Assembly: GCA_028726625.1 (NCBI GenBank)
Contig: JAQYPT010000007.1
Coordinates: forward strand, 1 to 36,764
Reading direction: 5' to 3'
Length of the DNA stretch: 36,764 bases
From: Prevotellaceae bacterium
GTDB taxonomy: Bacteria; Bacteroidota; Bacteroidia; Bacteroidales; Bacteroidaceae
Shown here in pieces: positions 1 to 10,200 of the stretch. The translations under genes were made by a program, and so were the position numbers. The notes below the pieces were generated by a model. That model did not search any database and had not been told where the DNA came from. It worked only from the letters and a program-made list of their open reading frames with translations. The first letter of the stretch is position 1; the number at the start of each line of letters is the position of its first letter.

Positions 1-84
1 AGAACCGCCGCCAGAAAAATATTCACTTAACACTTGCAGCTTGAACGCATCACTAAACTCTCTTCTTTTACTTGATTTCGTCAT
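1..84 (-). CDS. IS3-family transposase OrfA, N-terminal fragment (partial at window edge)
   Basis: The first 28 codons of a frame starting at ATG 84-82 are visible. The residues FSDAFKLQVLSEYFSGGGS match the start of the helix-turn-helix of IS3-type OrfA proteins (Tnp_1/HTH_21-like), which bind the element's terminal repeats; OrfB carries the DDE catalytic core and would lie outside the window. Lys/Arg-rich residues (KSSKRRE) precede the helix, as is usual. The gene lies just behind the broken sigma factor gene in the same orientation. Family assignment rests on this short N-terminus only. Confidence 0.7.
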   Translation of the reverse strand, partial: MTKSSKRREFSDAFKLQVLSEYFSGGGS

Positions 85-121
85 GTTTTTTTACTTTTTT
101 TGAGTTTGATTATGTGTCAAG
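1..121 (-). mobile_element. End of an IS3-type insertion sequence (runs off the window)
   Basis: Reading the minus strand, the sigma factor gene stops abruptly at 122 and within 40 nt an ATG (82-84) opens a transposase OrfA-like frame that runs off the left edge. The stretch 85-121 is AT-rich and looks like the outer end of the element. A plausible terminal inverted repeat begins around 119 with TTGACACATAATC, but the exact boundary and any target duplication cannot be fixed because the other end is outside the window. Confidence 0.75.
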
Positions 122-562
122 CTATTTCAGTATAAGACATATCATTTTTGATTGCTCGGGCAAGGAGTTAAGAACCTCCTGAATTTGCCGGTGCAACTCC
201 TCATATACCAGTTCTTCTTCCGCATTGTGGTGAAAAATCAGGCTATACAGTTGCTCTGATCCCTGTTGGTTCGGTAGTTCGTCAATCGAGTACTGGTTGG
301 CCACCATCTGGTGTCGTAGAAAATTGAGGCATGCGTTCCTCACCATTGTGTAAAGGAGTGAGGAGATGGAGATGTGGGTCAGCTTTTCTCGGCTTTCCCA
401 TAGCTTTACAAAACAGTCTTGTAAGATGTCGTTCAAGTCGTCCGGCTGATTGATGAAGCGAGAGGCATAGGCCTTCAGTCTGGGCTGATAGGTCTTGAAG
501 ATAAATTCGAACGCTTCGGCTTTTCCTAACCTCAAGTCATCGAACAATTCAGCGGAATTCAT
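122..562 (-). pseudogene. ECF RNA polymerase sigma factor, 3' truncated by IS insertion
   Basis: Bacteroidota-type ECF sigma-70 factor expected to drive the adjacent SusCD locus when released by its FecR partner. Region 2 is intact: an acidic/aromatic N-terminus, YQPRLKAYASRF, then the DILQDCFVKLWE signature of region 2.2 and a region 2.4-like stretch LYTMVRNACLNFLRHQ. Region 4 is only begun (LNSLPEQSKMI) and the frame ends after the next few residues, at the insertion sequence. Family members are about 170-190 residues; here about 146 remain, so the helix-turn-helix that reads the -35 element is absent. An ATG at 562 is preferred over the one at 577, which lies only about 13 nt behind the predicted transcription start. 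It is divergent from fecR. Confidence 0.85.
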
Positions 563-596
563 TGTATATCTTACCATTTCGCGCGAACATATAGCA

Positions 597-628
597 CAAA
601 GATAGAAAATGTCTGCATAAATAGCAAA
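597..628 (-). promoter_or_regulatory. Housekeeping-type promoter of the ECF sigma gene
   Basis: On the minus strand TTTG (628-625) is followed after exactly 20 nt by TATCTTTG (604-597), matching the Bacteroidota sigma-ABfr consensus TTTG-N19-21-TAnnTTTG. Transcription would start near 590, leaving a short leader before the ATG at 562. Confidence 0.75.
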
Positions 629-721
629 CGAATCTGAAAAATAAAGTGCTTTTTAATTGAAGTTTAGTTTAGGGTAAAGCGATTGTTCGGTGTTATATAT
701 ATAGACTATTGAAAAACAGAC

Positions 722-1765
722 ATGCAAAATACAGACAACCAATTGGCAGAGCTGGCCCGAGGTTTCTTTGAGGGTACGCTTTCCAATGATGAAGAACAGA
801 TGCTTTTTGTCATTCTCCAAGAGAATGAGGAGCAGCGCGCGCGTTTTGATGCGATGGAGCAGGCGTGGAACGCAACCCATGTCCCATCAGCAGCAGTTGA
901 GAAAGAATGGAGAAGAGTCTGGAGCCGTATCCAAGGCAGAAGTCCTATCCGCATGAAGTCACGTAGGGTACTTCTTCGCCGTAAGCTTGCTGCCGCTGCC
1001 GTAGCTTTGGTTTTGGTGTCGTCACTCGTTACCTACTTCTTCACCAGCCGTCACGCTGGGTCAAAGGCTTACTACACCTGCATAGCACCACTTGGCGGCA
1101 AGGCCGAGGTGGTGTTGCCCGATGGGTCGCGCGTGTGGCTCAATGCAGGGTCAGACTTACGCTATCCTGCTTCGTTCGGCGTTGACAGCCGTATGGTTGA
1201 ACTCAACGGTGAGGCTTATTTTGAGGTGGCTAAGCATGCGGGATCCAAGTTCACGGTAAACACCAAGGGATATGACGTGATTGTCCATGGAACCAAGTTC
1301 AATATATCAGCCTATGACGACGATGCCACTGTTACGACAACCCTGTTGGAGGGAAGTGTGCAGGTGAGCCTTGACAATGAGCGTGTCATGCTGGTTCCAG
1401 GAGAGAAGGTCACGCTGAACCAGGCATCAGGCGAACTGATCAAGACCAAAGCGTCAACCAAAGCCAATGCCTGGATTCATGGCAATACCGAGTACGAGAG
1501 CATTACCCTGGCCAATCTGGTCAAAGTGCTGTCGCGCAGGTTTAATTTGAATATCACCGTACAGTCGTCTTCCTTGCGTGACGAACAGCTGGCCATCGCG
1601 CTGAACAACGGCGAGGATTTCGACGGCATCGTGCGAGGACTGCAGAGAATCATCCCTATACGGGTTGTCAGAGATGGGAAGAATGTGCAAATCCTCGAAC
1701 GTGAGGGTGCATTTGTTCCATGTGATGACCGTATCAATATGAATAAATCTTACATTAATAAATAA
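722..1765 (+). CDS. FecR-family anti-sigma factor
   Basis: Inner-membrane anti-sigma factor that holds the ECF sigma factor until the outer-membrane SusC receptor signals substrate. The 347-residue protein has the cytoplasmic N-terminal part (1-80), one transmembrane helix at about 88-108 (AAAAVALVLVSSLVTYFF), a periplasmic FecR domain (about 116-215, with VVLPDGSRVWLNAGSDLRYP and the ELNGEAYFEVAKH signature) and a C-terminal DUF4974-type domain (about 250-330) that contacts the receptor's STN domain. It is divergent from the sigma gene and 37 nt upstream of the SusC gene, so it probably heads the PUL transcript. With the sigma factor truncated it may have no working partner unless a paralogue substitutes. 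Confidence 0.93.
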   Translation: MQNTDNQLAELARGFFEGTLSNDEEQMLFVILQENEEQRARFDAMEQAWNATHVPSAAVEKEWRRVWSRIQGRSPIRMKSRRVLLRRKLAAAAVALVLVSSLVTYFFTSRHAGSKAYYTCIAPLGGKAEVVLPDGSRVWLNAGSDLRYPASFGVDSRMVELNGEAYFEVAKHAGSKFTVNTKGYDVIVHGTKFNISAYDDDATVTTTLLEGSVQVSLDNERVMLVPGEKVTLNQASGELIKTKASTKANAWIHGNTEYESITLANLVKVLSRRFNLNITVQSSSLRDEQLAIALNNGEDFDGIVRGLQRIIPIRVVRDGKNVQILEREGAFVPCDDRINMNKSYINK

Positions 1766-1802
1766 ATTTATCTCTAATCTAACAGAAAAGTAAACAACAA
1801 TC

Positions 1803-4800
1803 ATGAGAGGAAAATACCTTTATTATTCGCTTCTTGCTGTTCTCCTTCTGTGTCCTGTCCGAGGTCTTTCCCAGACAGTCACAAAGGTATTTCGCAAAAC
1901 TCCACTAAAGACCGTTCTGAAAGAAGTGGAAAAACAAACCCAGATGTCTGTCATCTACAAGGTAAATGAAGTAGATGCCAGCAAAAAAATCTCAGCGTCA
2001 TTCAAGAATGAGCCAGTTAACAAGGTGCTTGACAAAGTGCTTGACCCGTCATTAACGTATACGATAGAGAATAAGATGATTACCATCTATCGCCGCGGCA
2101 CACGTCCCCATGGAGCTGCAACGGTTAGCAACAGTGTGGGGCAACCACACAAAATTCATGGAACTGTTGTAGACGGCAACGGTGAGCCGCTCATCGGTGT
2201 GACGGTCAGGGTAAGAAACTCGAAAGAGGGAGTGGTGACCGATATTGACGGCAATTACTCTCTTACCACGAAAGAGACGGCTCCCACATTGGAGTTCTCG
2301 TACATAGGCTATGCTCCGCAGACATTGGTGGCCACTGGCGCAACGCTGAACGTTACCCTGAGCGAGGAGAGCAGCACGCTTAACGAGGTCGTGGTGACCG
2401 CCATGGGTATTCAGCGTAAGGAGAAATCGCTGACTTATGCCACACAACAGGTAAAGGCAGAAGACTTGATGCGTGTACAAGACCCCAATGCAGTGAACTC
2501 TTTGGAAGGTAAAGTGTCGGGCGTCGTTATTACGCCAAGTGCCGGTGGTGCTGGTGGTGCGTCCAAGATTATCCTCCGCGGTAACAAGTCGGTATTGGGA
2601 AACAGCTCTCCACTCATTGTATTGGACGGAGTTCCAATGAGCAACGGTACGCGTGGGCAAATCAATGGTTCGAACATAGAGTACGCAGGTGTTTCTGAAG
2701 GTGCAGACCCCTTGTCGATGATCAACCCTGACGATATTGAGTCGATGAACGTACTGAAGGGTGCCAATGCTGCCGCTCTCTACGGATCGGCTGCCGCTAA
2801 CGGTGTGGTGATGATTACAACAAAGAAAGGAAAGGAAGGAAAGCTATCAGTAAGCGTTACGTCCAATATTACTTTCGACACGCCGCTGCTTACGCCAGCG
2901 ATACAAAACGTCTATGGTGCACGCATCAAAGCAGCTGGTGGACTTGATATTGGTAGCTGGGGAGACAAGGTGGCTAACCGCCCCGCAGACCAGTTAACTT
3001 TGCAATCGTCTTTTGACTCTTCTGCACCATTCGAATCAGGCTTTCTAAATACCGTTCATTTGCGTAATGCAGCCAAGAACGACTTGGACGACTTCTATCG
3101 CACGGGTACTACGATCAACAACTCGGTATCGTTTTCAGGAGGTACAGAGAAGATACAAAGTTACTTCTCTTTCTCTAACTCGCACGCCAACGGTATGCTG
3201 GTTAGCAACTCATACAACCGTAATACGGTGAATTTCCGACAGTCGTACAACTTCCTCAAACGTCTGCACATCAATACCGCTATCAACTATATCCAGACCA
3301 TTACCAACAACCGTCCTGGTGGAGGTACGGTGATGAACCCAGTGTACCACATGTACACAGCGCCACGCAACTTGGATATGGACTACTATCGCAACCATTA
3401 CTATCGTGAAAAGGGTACGTGGATGGCGAAGAACGTTCCTGCATACGTACAGCAAAATGGTAGTATTTACGAGCTTACCACCACTGATTTGACATTCAAC
3501 GGTCCGATGCAGGAGTGGGCATACTTGGAGAAGAGCCAGAACAACCCATACTGGCTTACCCGCATGAATAGTACCAAGCAGCGCACCGACCGTGTGTTTG
3601 GAACGGTGAGTGGTAAGATTGACATTTATGACGGTTTGGATTTCCAAGCACGTCTTAGCATTGACCACACCAAGTACGACAACGACGGAAAACGATACGC
3701 TACCACCTTCACCCCCGGAGGTATTGAGCCTTATGGTATCTATTCAAAGACTTTGGACCGTACTTCGGAAATTTATACCGACTACTTGCTGTCTTACAAC
3801 AAGACATTTGAAGACACATGGAGTGTTTCGGCAACAGCAGGATGGGTGGCTCACCTTATCAAGACCAAGTTCCAGAATACTTATACCACTGCAACGCCGA
3901 AGGATGGCAACAAGATAAGATTCTCCAAACTCGTGAACTATTTTGAGACCGATGCTGCCACAGCAGGTGAAACGCGTGCTTCGGTAAACACCAACTGGGA
4001 CAAGGCTGCCCTGTTCACTGCTCAAATTGGTTGGAAAGATATGGTTTACTTTGATGCTTCCTATCGTCAGGACTGGTATCGTGCCTTCAGACAGTTCAAG
4101 AATCGCGGCACTTCCGAAAGCTATGGTTATTTTGGCTTCGGTGCCAATGCCATTGTTAGCTCTTTAGTAAAACTGCCCGAGGTGATTTCTTACTTGAAAT
4201 ATCGTGCTTCTTATTCAGAGGTAGGTAACTCTATTCCTAACAAGGTACTGGCGAGATCATCGCGTGACACGTTCACCGGAGCTGTTCCACCGTCACCATA
4301 CTCATCATTCAAGAATCCTAAACCAGAGAAAACTCGCTCGTTCGAGACAGGTATTGAGTCGTCATGGTTCGGCAGTCGTCTCGACTTCGATTTCACGTTC
4401 TATCACGCCCTCTCTACCGATCAATATATGGAGGGAGCCAATGCTTCCGGAAAAATTGAACCGATGAACTCTGGAAAGATTAGAAACATGGGTGTGGAGA
4501 CGACCCTTGGCTATAACTTCCGCTTTGGTAAAGACTGGCGTTGGAAGACTTCTTACAACCTGTCGTACAACGATAACGAAATTATGGAGACCACCTACAA
4601 CCCTGATGGCACCGAGAAGTTGGTGTTCCAAGATGTGGCTGAGGTGCGCGTAAGATATAAGAAAGGTGGATCGATTGGTGACATGTATGTAACCGATTAC
4701 AAACGCAATGCCGACGGAACACTCGTTACGACGAAAGACGGAAGACTGAGCTTTGAGTCTGAGGCTTCTAAAAAATACACGGTATATGCCGGCAACATGA

Positions 4801-5333
4801 ACTCTAAGTGGCAAATGGGTTGGAGCAACACCCTTAGCTATAAGAACTTCCAGTTGTTCTTCCTCATCAATGGCCGTATTGGTGGTAAGGTGATTTCGCT
4901 CACCGAGTCGTACCTTGACAACTTAGGATTGTCACAGCGTACCGCAGATGCACGCTTGTATGCCGAGCAACACAACTTGACAGCCAATGGACAACTGGCA
5001 ATGCCCCTGCCCGATGGTAGTGGTCGACTAGTTCCCATTGAGAGTTATTACACAAGTATCGGTGGTGTGAAGAAGAGTCCACTGGAGTATATCTATGATG
5101 CCACTAACTTCCGCTTGCGCGAGTTGTCTATGGGCTATACGTTCCAAAATCTCTTTAAGAGCAATGCCAGCCTCAATGTGTCGTTCATTGCACGCAACCT
5201 ATTCTTCTTGTACAAGGATTCACCCGTTGACCCCGATGTATCTTTGTCAACTGGTAACGGATTAGGTGCGTTCGAGATGTTCAATATGCCTTCTTCACGC
5301 TCGTATGGATTATCAATGAAACTAACATTCTAA
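1803..5333 (+). CDS. SusC/RagA-family TonB-dependent outer-membrane receptor with STN signalling domain
   Basis: Outer-membrane oligosaccharide importer, 1176 residues. A signal peptide (1-24, ending GLSQ) is followed by a secretin/TonB short N-terminal (STN) domain at about 27-98, a carboxypeptidase-like regulatory domain at about 117-190 (GEPLIGVTVRVRNSKEGVVTD), a TonB-box-like NEVVVTAMG near 194, the plug (LEGKVSGVVI, then SPLIVLDGVPM at about 269-279) and a C-terminal 22-strand barrel ending in an aromatic residue (MKLTF). The STN domain marks it as a transducer type that signals to a FecR protein, fitting the gene just upstream. The SusD partner starts 15 nt downstream. The GH85 gene in the same cluster suggests an N-glycan substrate; this is inference. 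Confidence 0.95.
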   Translation: MRGKYLYYSLLAVLLLCPVRGLSQTVTKVFRKTPLKTVLKEVEKQTQMSVIYKVNEVDASKKISASFKNEPVNKVLDKVLDPSLTYTIENKMITIYRRGTRPHGAATVSNSVGQPHKIHGTVVDGNGEPLIGVTVRVRNSKEGVVTDIDGNYSLTTKETAPTLEFSYIGYAPQTLVATGATLNVTLSEESSTLNEVVVTAMGIQRKEKSLTYATQQVKAEDLMRVQDPNAVNSLEGKVSGVVITPSAGGAGGASKIILRGNKSVLGNSSPLIVLDGVPMSNGTRGQINGSNIEYAGVSEGADPLSMINPDDIESMNVLKGANAAALYGSAAANGVVMITTKKGKEGKLSVSVTSNITFDTPLLTPAIQNVYGARIKAAGGLDIGSWGDKVANRPADQLTLQSSFDSSAPFESGFLNTVHLRNAAKNDLDDFYRTGTTINNSVSFSGGTEKIQSYFSFSNSHANGMLVSNSYNRNTVNFRQSYNFLKRLHINTAINYIQTITNNRPGGGTVMNPVYHMYTAPRNLDMDYYRNHYYREKGTWMAKNVPAYVQQNGSIYELTTTDLTFNGPMQEWAYLEKSQNNPYWLTRMNSTKQRTDRVFGTVSGKIDIYDGLDFQARLSIDHTKYDNDGKRYATTFTPGGIEPYGIYSKTLDRTSEIYTDYLLSYNKTFEDTWSVSATAGWVAHLIKTKFQNTYTTATPKDGNKIRFSKLVNYFETDAATAGETRASVNTNWDKAALFTAQIGWKDMVYFDASYRQDWYRAFRQFKNRGTSESYGYFGFGANAIVSSLVKLPEVISYLKYRASYSEVGNSIPNKVLARSSRDTFTGAVPPSPYSSFKNPKPEKTRSFETGIESSWFGSRLDFDFTFYHALSTDQYMEGANASGKIEPMNSGKIRNMGVETTLGYNFRFGKDWRWKTSYNLSYNDNEIMETTYNPDGTEKLVFQDVAEVRVRYKKGGSIGDMYVTDYKRNADGTLVTTKDGRLSFESEASKKYTVYAGNMNSKWQMGWSNTLSYKNFQLFFLINGRIGGKVISLTESYLDNLGLSQRTADARLYAEQHNLTANGQLAMPLPDGSGRLVPIESYYTSIGGVKKSPLEYIYDATNFRLRELSMGYTFQNLFKSNASLNVSFIARNLFFLYKDSPVDPDVSLSTGNGLGAFEMFNMPSSRSYGLSMKLTF

Positions 5334-5348
5334 ACAATCGTTTAAACA

Positions 5349-7151
5349 ATGAAAAGAATACAATATATTGCAATAGCAGCATTTGCTACAGGGTTCATGA
5401 CCCTGCAATCGTGCTTGGATTTTGATGAGCCGACTGATGATTTCCGCCCAAATGACATCACTATTGATGAGGGAGACATCGTGGGTGAGGCAGATTCTGT
5501 AAATCTCATCAACTATAAAGCGTTGTACACAAAGGAACAAGTAGACGCAGCAGCCAAGAGTTTGGATAAATATTTTGGTATGTTGAAGGCAGCTCAGTAC
5601 TGCATGCGAGGTGGAAAGGAAGGACAATATCCTGTTTCACATGCTTACCAGCGTATTTATACGTTGCCCGATGTGTACGCACAATATGGTGTTGTTCCCC
5701 ATTCTGACTTCGCTTTTGCCAGTGAATTGATATCTTCCTATCATGCCAGTCAGGATTGGATTTCTGGACCTAACGGTCAGTTTATGGGAGCACGTACCAG
5801 TTTAACACCATTGCTCAACCACAAGTCTTGCGATTCAATTCCTGAGGTGAAGGCGATTGCCTTGTTGTTGTACAACTATGCAGCGATTGAGAATGTAGAC
5901 ATGTATGGAACCATTCCTTACAATGACTTCAAGGCTAACAAGGTGGATCCACCATTCAAGTACGATGACATGAAGACCATCTACACTGGTGCCGAAGCCA
6001 ATATTGATACCATTGTTAATTGTCTGCGTTACTTTGACAGCAAGCCTGCTTGGTACCAAGCCAAGGTAAAGGACATTGTCAACAAGTTTAGCGAGGTGAC
6101 GCATGATCAAAGAAATGGTGTGAAAAACATGGAAACATGGGTTCGCTTTGCCAATTCGCTGAAATTGCGGATGGCCATGCACATGGTCAAGGCAGAGCCA
6201 CAGTTGGCACAAAAGTGGGCAGAAGAAGCAGTGAAGAGTGGAGTGATTGATGATTTGAAGTATGAAGTGGCACTCTTCCCCTCTATATACGGAGGTGTAC
6301 ATCCTTTAGTAGAAATTTCTGAAAGCTGGAGTGATATGCGTTTCAGTGCCTCGTTCATTAGTCTGCTGAAGAGTTTGACACACCCCTACAGATTCTCCCT
6401 TTGTATGCGGAATAGTGGAAACCTGAGCAATGATCAAGGGGGCACCTTGCCTGCCGAATCAGACCAAGTAGGTATCCGCTCTGGCATACACACGGGCAAG
6501 GGACAGTCCTACGGTTCTAACCAGTTTATTGGGTTCAGTCGAATCAACAAGATGCTGATAGAGAAAGCACCTTTGTACCTCTTTAAGTGGGCAGAAATTG
6601 ACTTCCTGCGTGCAGAAGGTGCTTTGCGAGGCTGGGACATGGGTGGCAAAGCCGAGCAGTTCTATACCAGAGCTATTGAAAATTCTTCCATCTTCGAACC
6701 AGGCTCTGACCTTTATAATTCCTTTAAACCAGTACTTTCGCAATATGGAAGTGTGGAAAAGCCTGTTGCTTATACGTATAAAGACCCAACAGGTTCATCG
6801 CCAGATATGGAAAGCGTGACGAAGATTGGCGTTAAATGGAATGAAGCGGATGACAAGGAAACGAAGTTAGAGAAAATCATCACGCAGAAATACATCGCAC
6901 TCTTCCCTAACAGTATGGAAGCATGGGGCGAAATGCGACGTACTGGTTATCCCAAGATGTTCCCCGTTCTAAACGTTGAGGAAGGAGACGGCAGTTTGAA
7001 ACCTGGCGATTTGGTTCGGCGCATTCTCTTCCCTAATAGCGATGATGCTTCGTTGAAAGACATCCAGTCTACTGGACTGAAAGCCTTGGGTGGTTCCGAC
7101 CAACAAGCTACGCGTGTATGGTGGGATGTGAAAGGAAAAGGAAACTTTTAA
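5349..7151 (+). CDS. SusD/RagB-family glycan-binding surface lipoprotein
   Basis: Lid protein of the SusC channel that binds the glycan at the cell surface. The 600-residue product begins with a lipoprotein signal (MKRIQYIAIAAF... LQSC, lipidated Cys22). The helical repeat core and the late segment LFPNSMEAWGEMRRTGYPKMFPV with a C-terminal VRRILFPNSD are typical of the SusD-like group. The start is fixed by the lipobox and sits 15 nt after the receptor gene, so the two are co-transcribed. An intercistronic hairpin separates it from the GH85 gene. The ligand cannot be read from sequence. Confidence 0.92.
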   Translation: MKRIQYIAIAAFATGFMTLQSCLDFDEPTDDFRPNDITIDEGDIVGEADSVNLINYKALYTKEQVDAAAKSLDKYFGMLKAAQYCMRGGKEGQYPVSHAYQRIYTLPDVYAQYGVVPHSDFAFASELISSYHASQDWISGPNGQFMGARTSLTPLLNHKSCDSIPEVKAIALLLYNYAAIENVDMYGTIPYNDFKANKVDPPFKYDDMKTIYTGAEANIDTIVNCLRYFDSKPAWYQAKVKDIVNKFSEVTHDQRNGVKNMETWVRFANSLKLRMAMHMVKAEPQLAQKWAEEAVKSGVIDDLKYEVALFPSIYGGVHPLVEISESWSDMRFSASFISLLKSLTHPYRFSLCMRNSGNLSNDQGGTLPAESDQVGIRSGIHTGKGQSYGSNQFIGFSRINKMLIEKAPLYLFKWAEIDFLRAEGALRGWDMGGKAEQFYTRAIENSSIFEPGSDLYNSFKPVLSQYGSVEKPVAYTYKDPTGSSPDMESVTKIGVKWNEADDKETKLEKIITQKYIALFPNSMEAWGEMRRTGYPKMFPVLNVEEGDGSLKPGDLVRRILFPNSDDASLKDIQSTGLKALGGSDQQATRVWWDVKGKGNF

Positions 7152-7172
7152 CTTATTAATAATACGGTGACA

Positions 7173-7215
7173 GGGAACTACCGTCTGTTCGCTGAATATG
7201 AACAGACGGTTCCCC
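7173..7215 (+). promoter_or_regulatory. Intercistronic stem-loop between susD-like gene and GH85 gene
   Basis: CCGTCTGTTC (7181-7190) pairs perfectly with GAACAGACGG (7200-7209), and flanking GGGAA/TTCCC extends the stem around a two-base bulge. No T-run follows, so it is more likely an mRNA-stabilising or processing hairpin that sets differential expression than a full terminator. Confidence 0.7.
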
Positions 7216-7266
7216 TAACCAATAATTTATCATTTACAACTTAACCATTAAAAAACAACCAAATCT

Positions 7267-10200
7267 ATGAAGAAAAGATTTTTACCCCTAGTGCTTTTGG
7301 CTTGTTTGGCTGGACCTGCAAATGCGCAGTCTGGCATGTCGCCAACGGCAACATCCACGATTTATGATTTCGCTGGATTTAATGAGGTTACTCTGCTGAA
7401 CCTTTTTGATAAGGCTTTGCAGAGTGGTCGTAACTACCCAACCAAGGCTGAATTTGAGGCTGCAGGTATTCAAGCGTCCGACATTGCTTTTGTGCGTTCG
7501 CACGTTAAGCAGCGTGCTATCTTGGATCGCAAAGACCGTTTGGTGAAAGACACCTACGAGAAGCGTAACCTGTTTATGAATATTCCAAGTGGTTCGGGTA
7601 AGGGCATCGGTGGCTATCCATCGTCCAACTTTGCCAATGATGTGTTCTCCATGTGGAACTACACCAACCTCTTTGGTTCTTGGAACCATGGCTTGTTCCA
7701 AGCTCCGGGAGCATGGACAGATGCGGCACACAAGAATGGTACCGACATTATGAGTGGTATCAAGTTTTTTGAAAGCTGGACAGCTGGATCAGGTGATGGA
7801 GCTTATGTAAGCTTTATCCAAACAAAAAACTCGGATGGCACCTACAAGTATGTTAAACCCATGCTCAACTGTCTGCTGTTCTTCGGGTTCGACGGTATCA
7901 ATTACAACTGGGAAGACAACTCTTACTCTAATTCTGATGTAACTGGTTTCCATCAGGCTTTGTACAAAGAGGCAGAGAAGATGGGCTTCAAAAACTTCCA
8001 TGCTGCTATCTATACAGCTAACTCCAGTTTGCCAGAGTATTCAGTTAACTCTTTATATGGAACAAAAGCAGCAGGTAAGACTTTTGACTTGTTCCTCAAC
8101 TACTCTGGAGGTGATTTCGCAGCCAGTAATTATGAAAACTCTGTAAAGGTTGCAGAGCAGGCTTTGGGTACAGCAGATGGGCTTTATGGAGGCGCTTGGA
8201 TTGTTAGTATGAATCGCAACTGGAGGGGATTGGTCGAAACATCAACTTATGATTGGACGACGGGTGGCTACAAATACACACCAAGCGAAACTGTGAAGCG
8301 AATTGGCGTCTGCCTTTGGGGCGAGCATGGCGACAGCCGTTTCTGGAGTTACAACACTGGTTCGGATGCTCTGAATGCACAGTACAACTACCAGCGTTTG
8401 TTGGAGCGTGGCTTCTCTGGCGGCAACAGAAGTCCATTGAATCGTCCCGAAATAAGAAATAGCGGACATGAATGGGAAGGCGAGAACGCATTGAAGACAT
8501 TCTGTGGTTTGGCTTCGTTCATTCCAGAGCGTTCAGCGATACATGGCAATCTTCCTTTCCTGACACACTTCAACTTAGGTAATGGAGAGCGTTACAACTA
8601 TAAAGGTAAGAAAACGGCTGGTACATGGTACAACATGGCGAACCAAGATGTAGTGCCTACTTATCGCTGGTTGGTTTATGGCGAAGGAACAGAAACTGTT
8701 TCAAATGCTTTGCAGCCAGAATTTACACATATCGACTCGTATAACGGTGGTTCTTGCTTGCAGTTGAGAGGACTGTCTTCAGCATCGGGTGTTGATGTAG
8801 TTCTGTTTAGAACCGACCTTAACGTGAGTGCAGCTAATCCTATTGCCAAGGTGGCTTTGAAGACAAAACAAGCTGGCGAGTCTAACTTGTACTTGATTGT
8901 AAAGGTAAACAATCAATGGAAAGAGGTGGCTGTTGGTGCTACTGACGACAAGACATGGCAAGAGAAAAAGGTGAATCTGCCTGTCAACATGGGCGACCGC
9001 ATTACTCACATTGGTTTGCGTGCCAAGAACGTAACCGACAAGTATAATGTGTTGGTAGGTAAGCTCGAACTCAACGACGACGTGAAGGCTACACCTGCTA
9101 ATGTTAAGAATCTCATGGTAGAAGTGAAAGAAGAGTCACAGAAGAGTCTTTCTGCAAAGCTGCATTGGGATGTTGACCATTCTACAGGTGAACTTTCAGA
9201 TTATGGCATGATTTACAACTGCGAGGCTAACATCGATCACTTCGAGATTATGTACAAGAATGGTAAAGACGGACGTGTTTCAGAAGTAGGTCGTACTACA
9301 CAGTGGGGTACCTATATTCCTAACATTGTATTTACTGATGCTGCTAATGAAAAACCATTTATTGGTGTACGCTCTGTATCAACAGACTTAAAGACTTATT
9401 CACCCGTCGTATGGGTAGAGATTACGCGTGCCGACGCTTCTCAATTGCCAGAAGAAACAGTTGGTGGAACAGATACCTATGGAATTAGTAAGATTAATCC
9501 GAATGCTGATGGATTCAAGACAGCTGTAGAACAAAGATTCTTGACAAGCGTTACGACTACTGGTGCTGTAAAAGATTTGAATTATACAGCTACGGAATCG
9601 CCACGCGATAGCTCACAGTATGCAAATGCTCGCGACCACAAGTTGATTGTCAAGCAAGGACAAGAGATTACGATGACCTTTAAGGCTCCCAATGAAAAAG
9701 ACGGTTTGAAGTGGTGCTTTGCAGGTGGCTGGTTAGACTTAGACGGTAGTGGTACATTTAACTATCCTAAGGCTCCAAAAGACGATCCTATGGGTGAGCA
9801 GATTTTCTTTGCTGGAAAGATACGTGCGGCAACTCCTGAGATACAAGATCCTAACGGCTACACATTTAAGTTTACAGTACCACAAGATGCTCACGTAGGT
9901 ACAAGCCGTTTGCGTATTGTGTTTGCTGATGCTTGGTTTGGCGGAACCTTCTTGCCAACTGGCTTGACAGCCAAAGGATTTACTATCGACTTTGATGTAG
10001 AGATACAAGGTAAGAAAGACGGACAGCGTCAATATGTGGATACACAGCATGACCAGGGTGTTGCCGAGCAGCCTGAAGGATTGAATGAAACGACTGGCGT
10101 AGACAACACAGTATTTGCTGGTGGTGTTTCCAACGTGACAGTAAATGGTAATGACATCCTCTTTACCAATGTAGAGAAAGCTTGGATTTACACTGTTGAC

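Noticed and set aside
7873..7920. GH18 catalytic motif DGxDxDxE in the endoglycosidase
   Set aside because: The motif reads D-G-I-N-Y-N-W-E: the second and third Asp are replaced by Asn, and the flanking WNYTNLFGSWNHGL segment is GH85-like, so GH85 is preferred.
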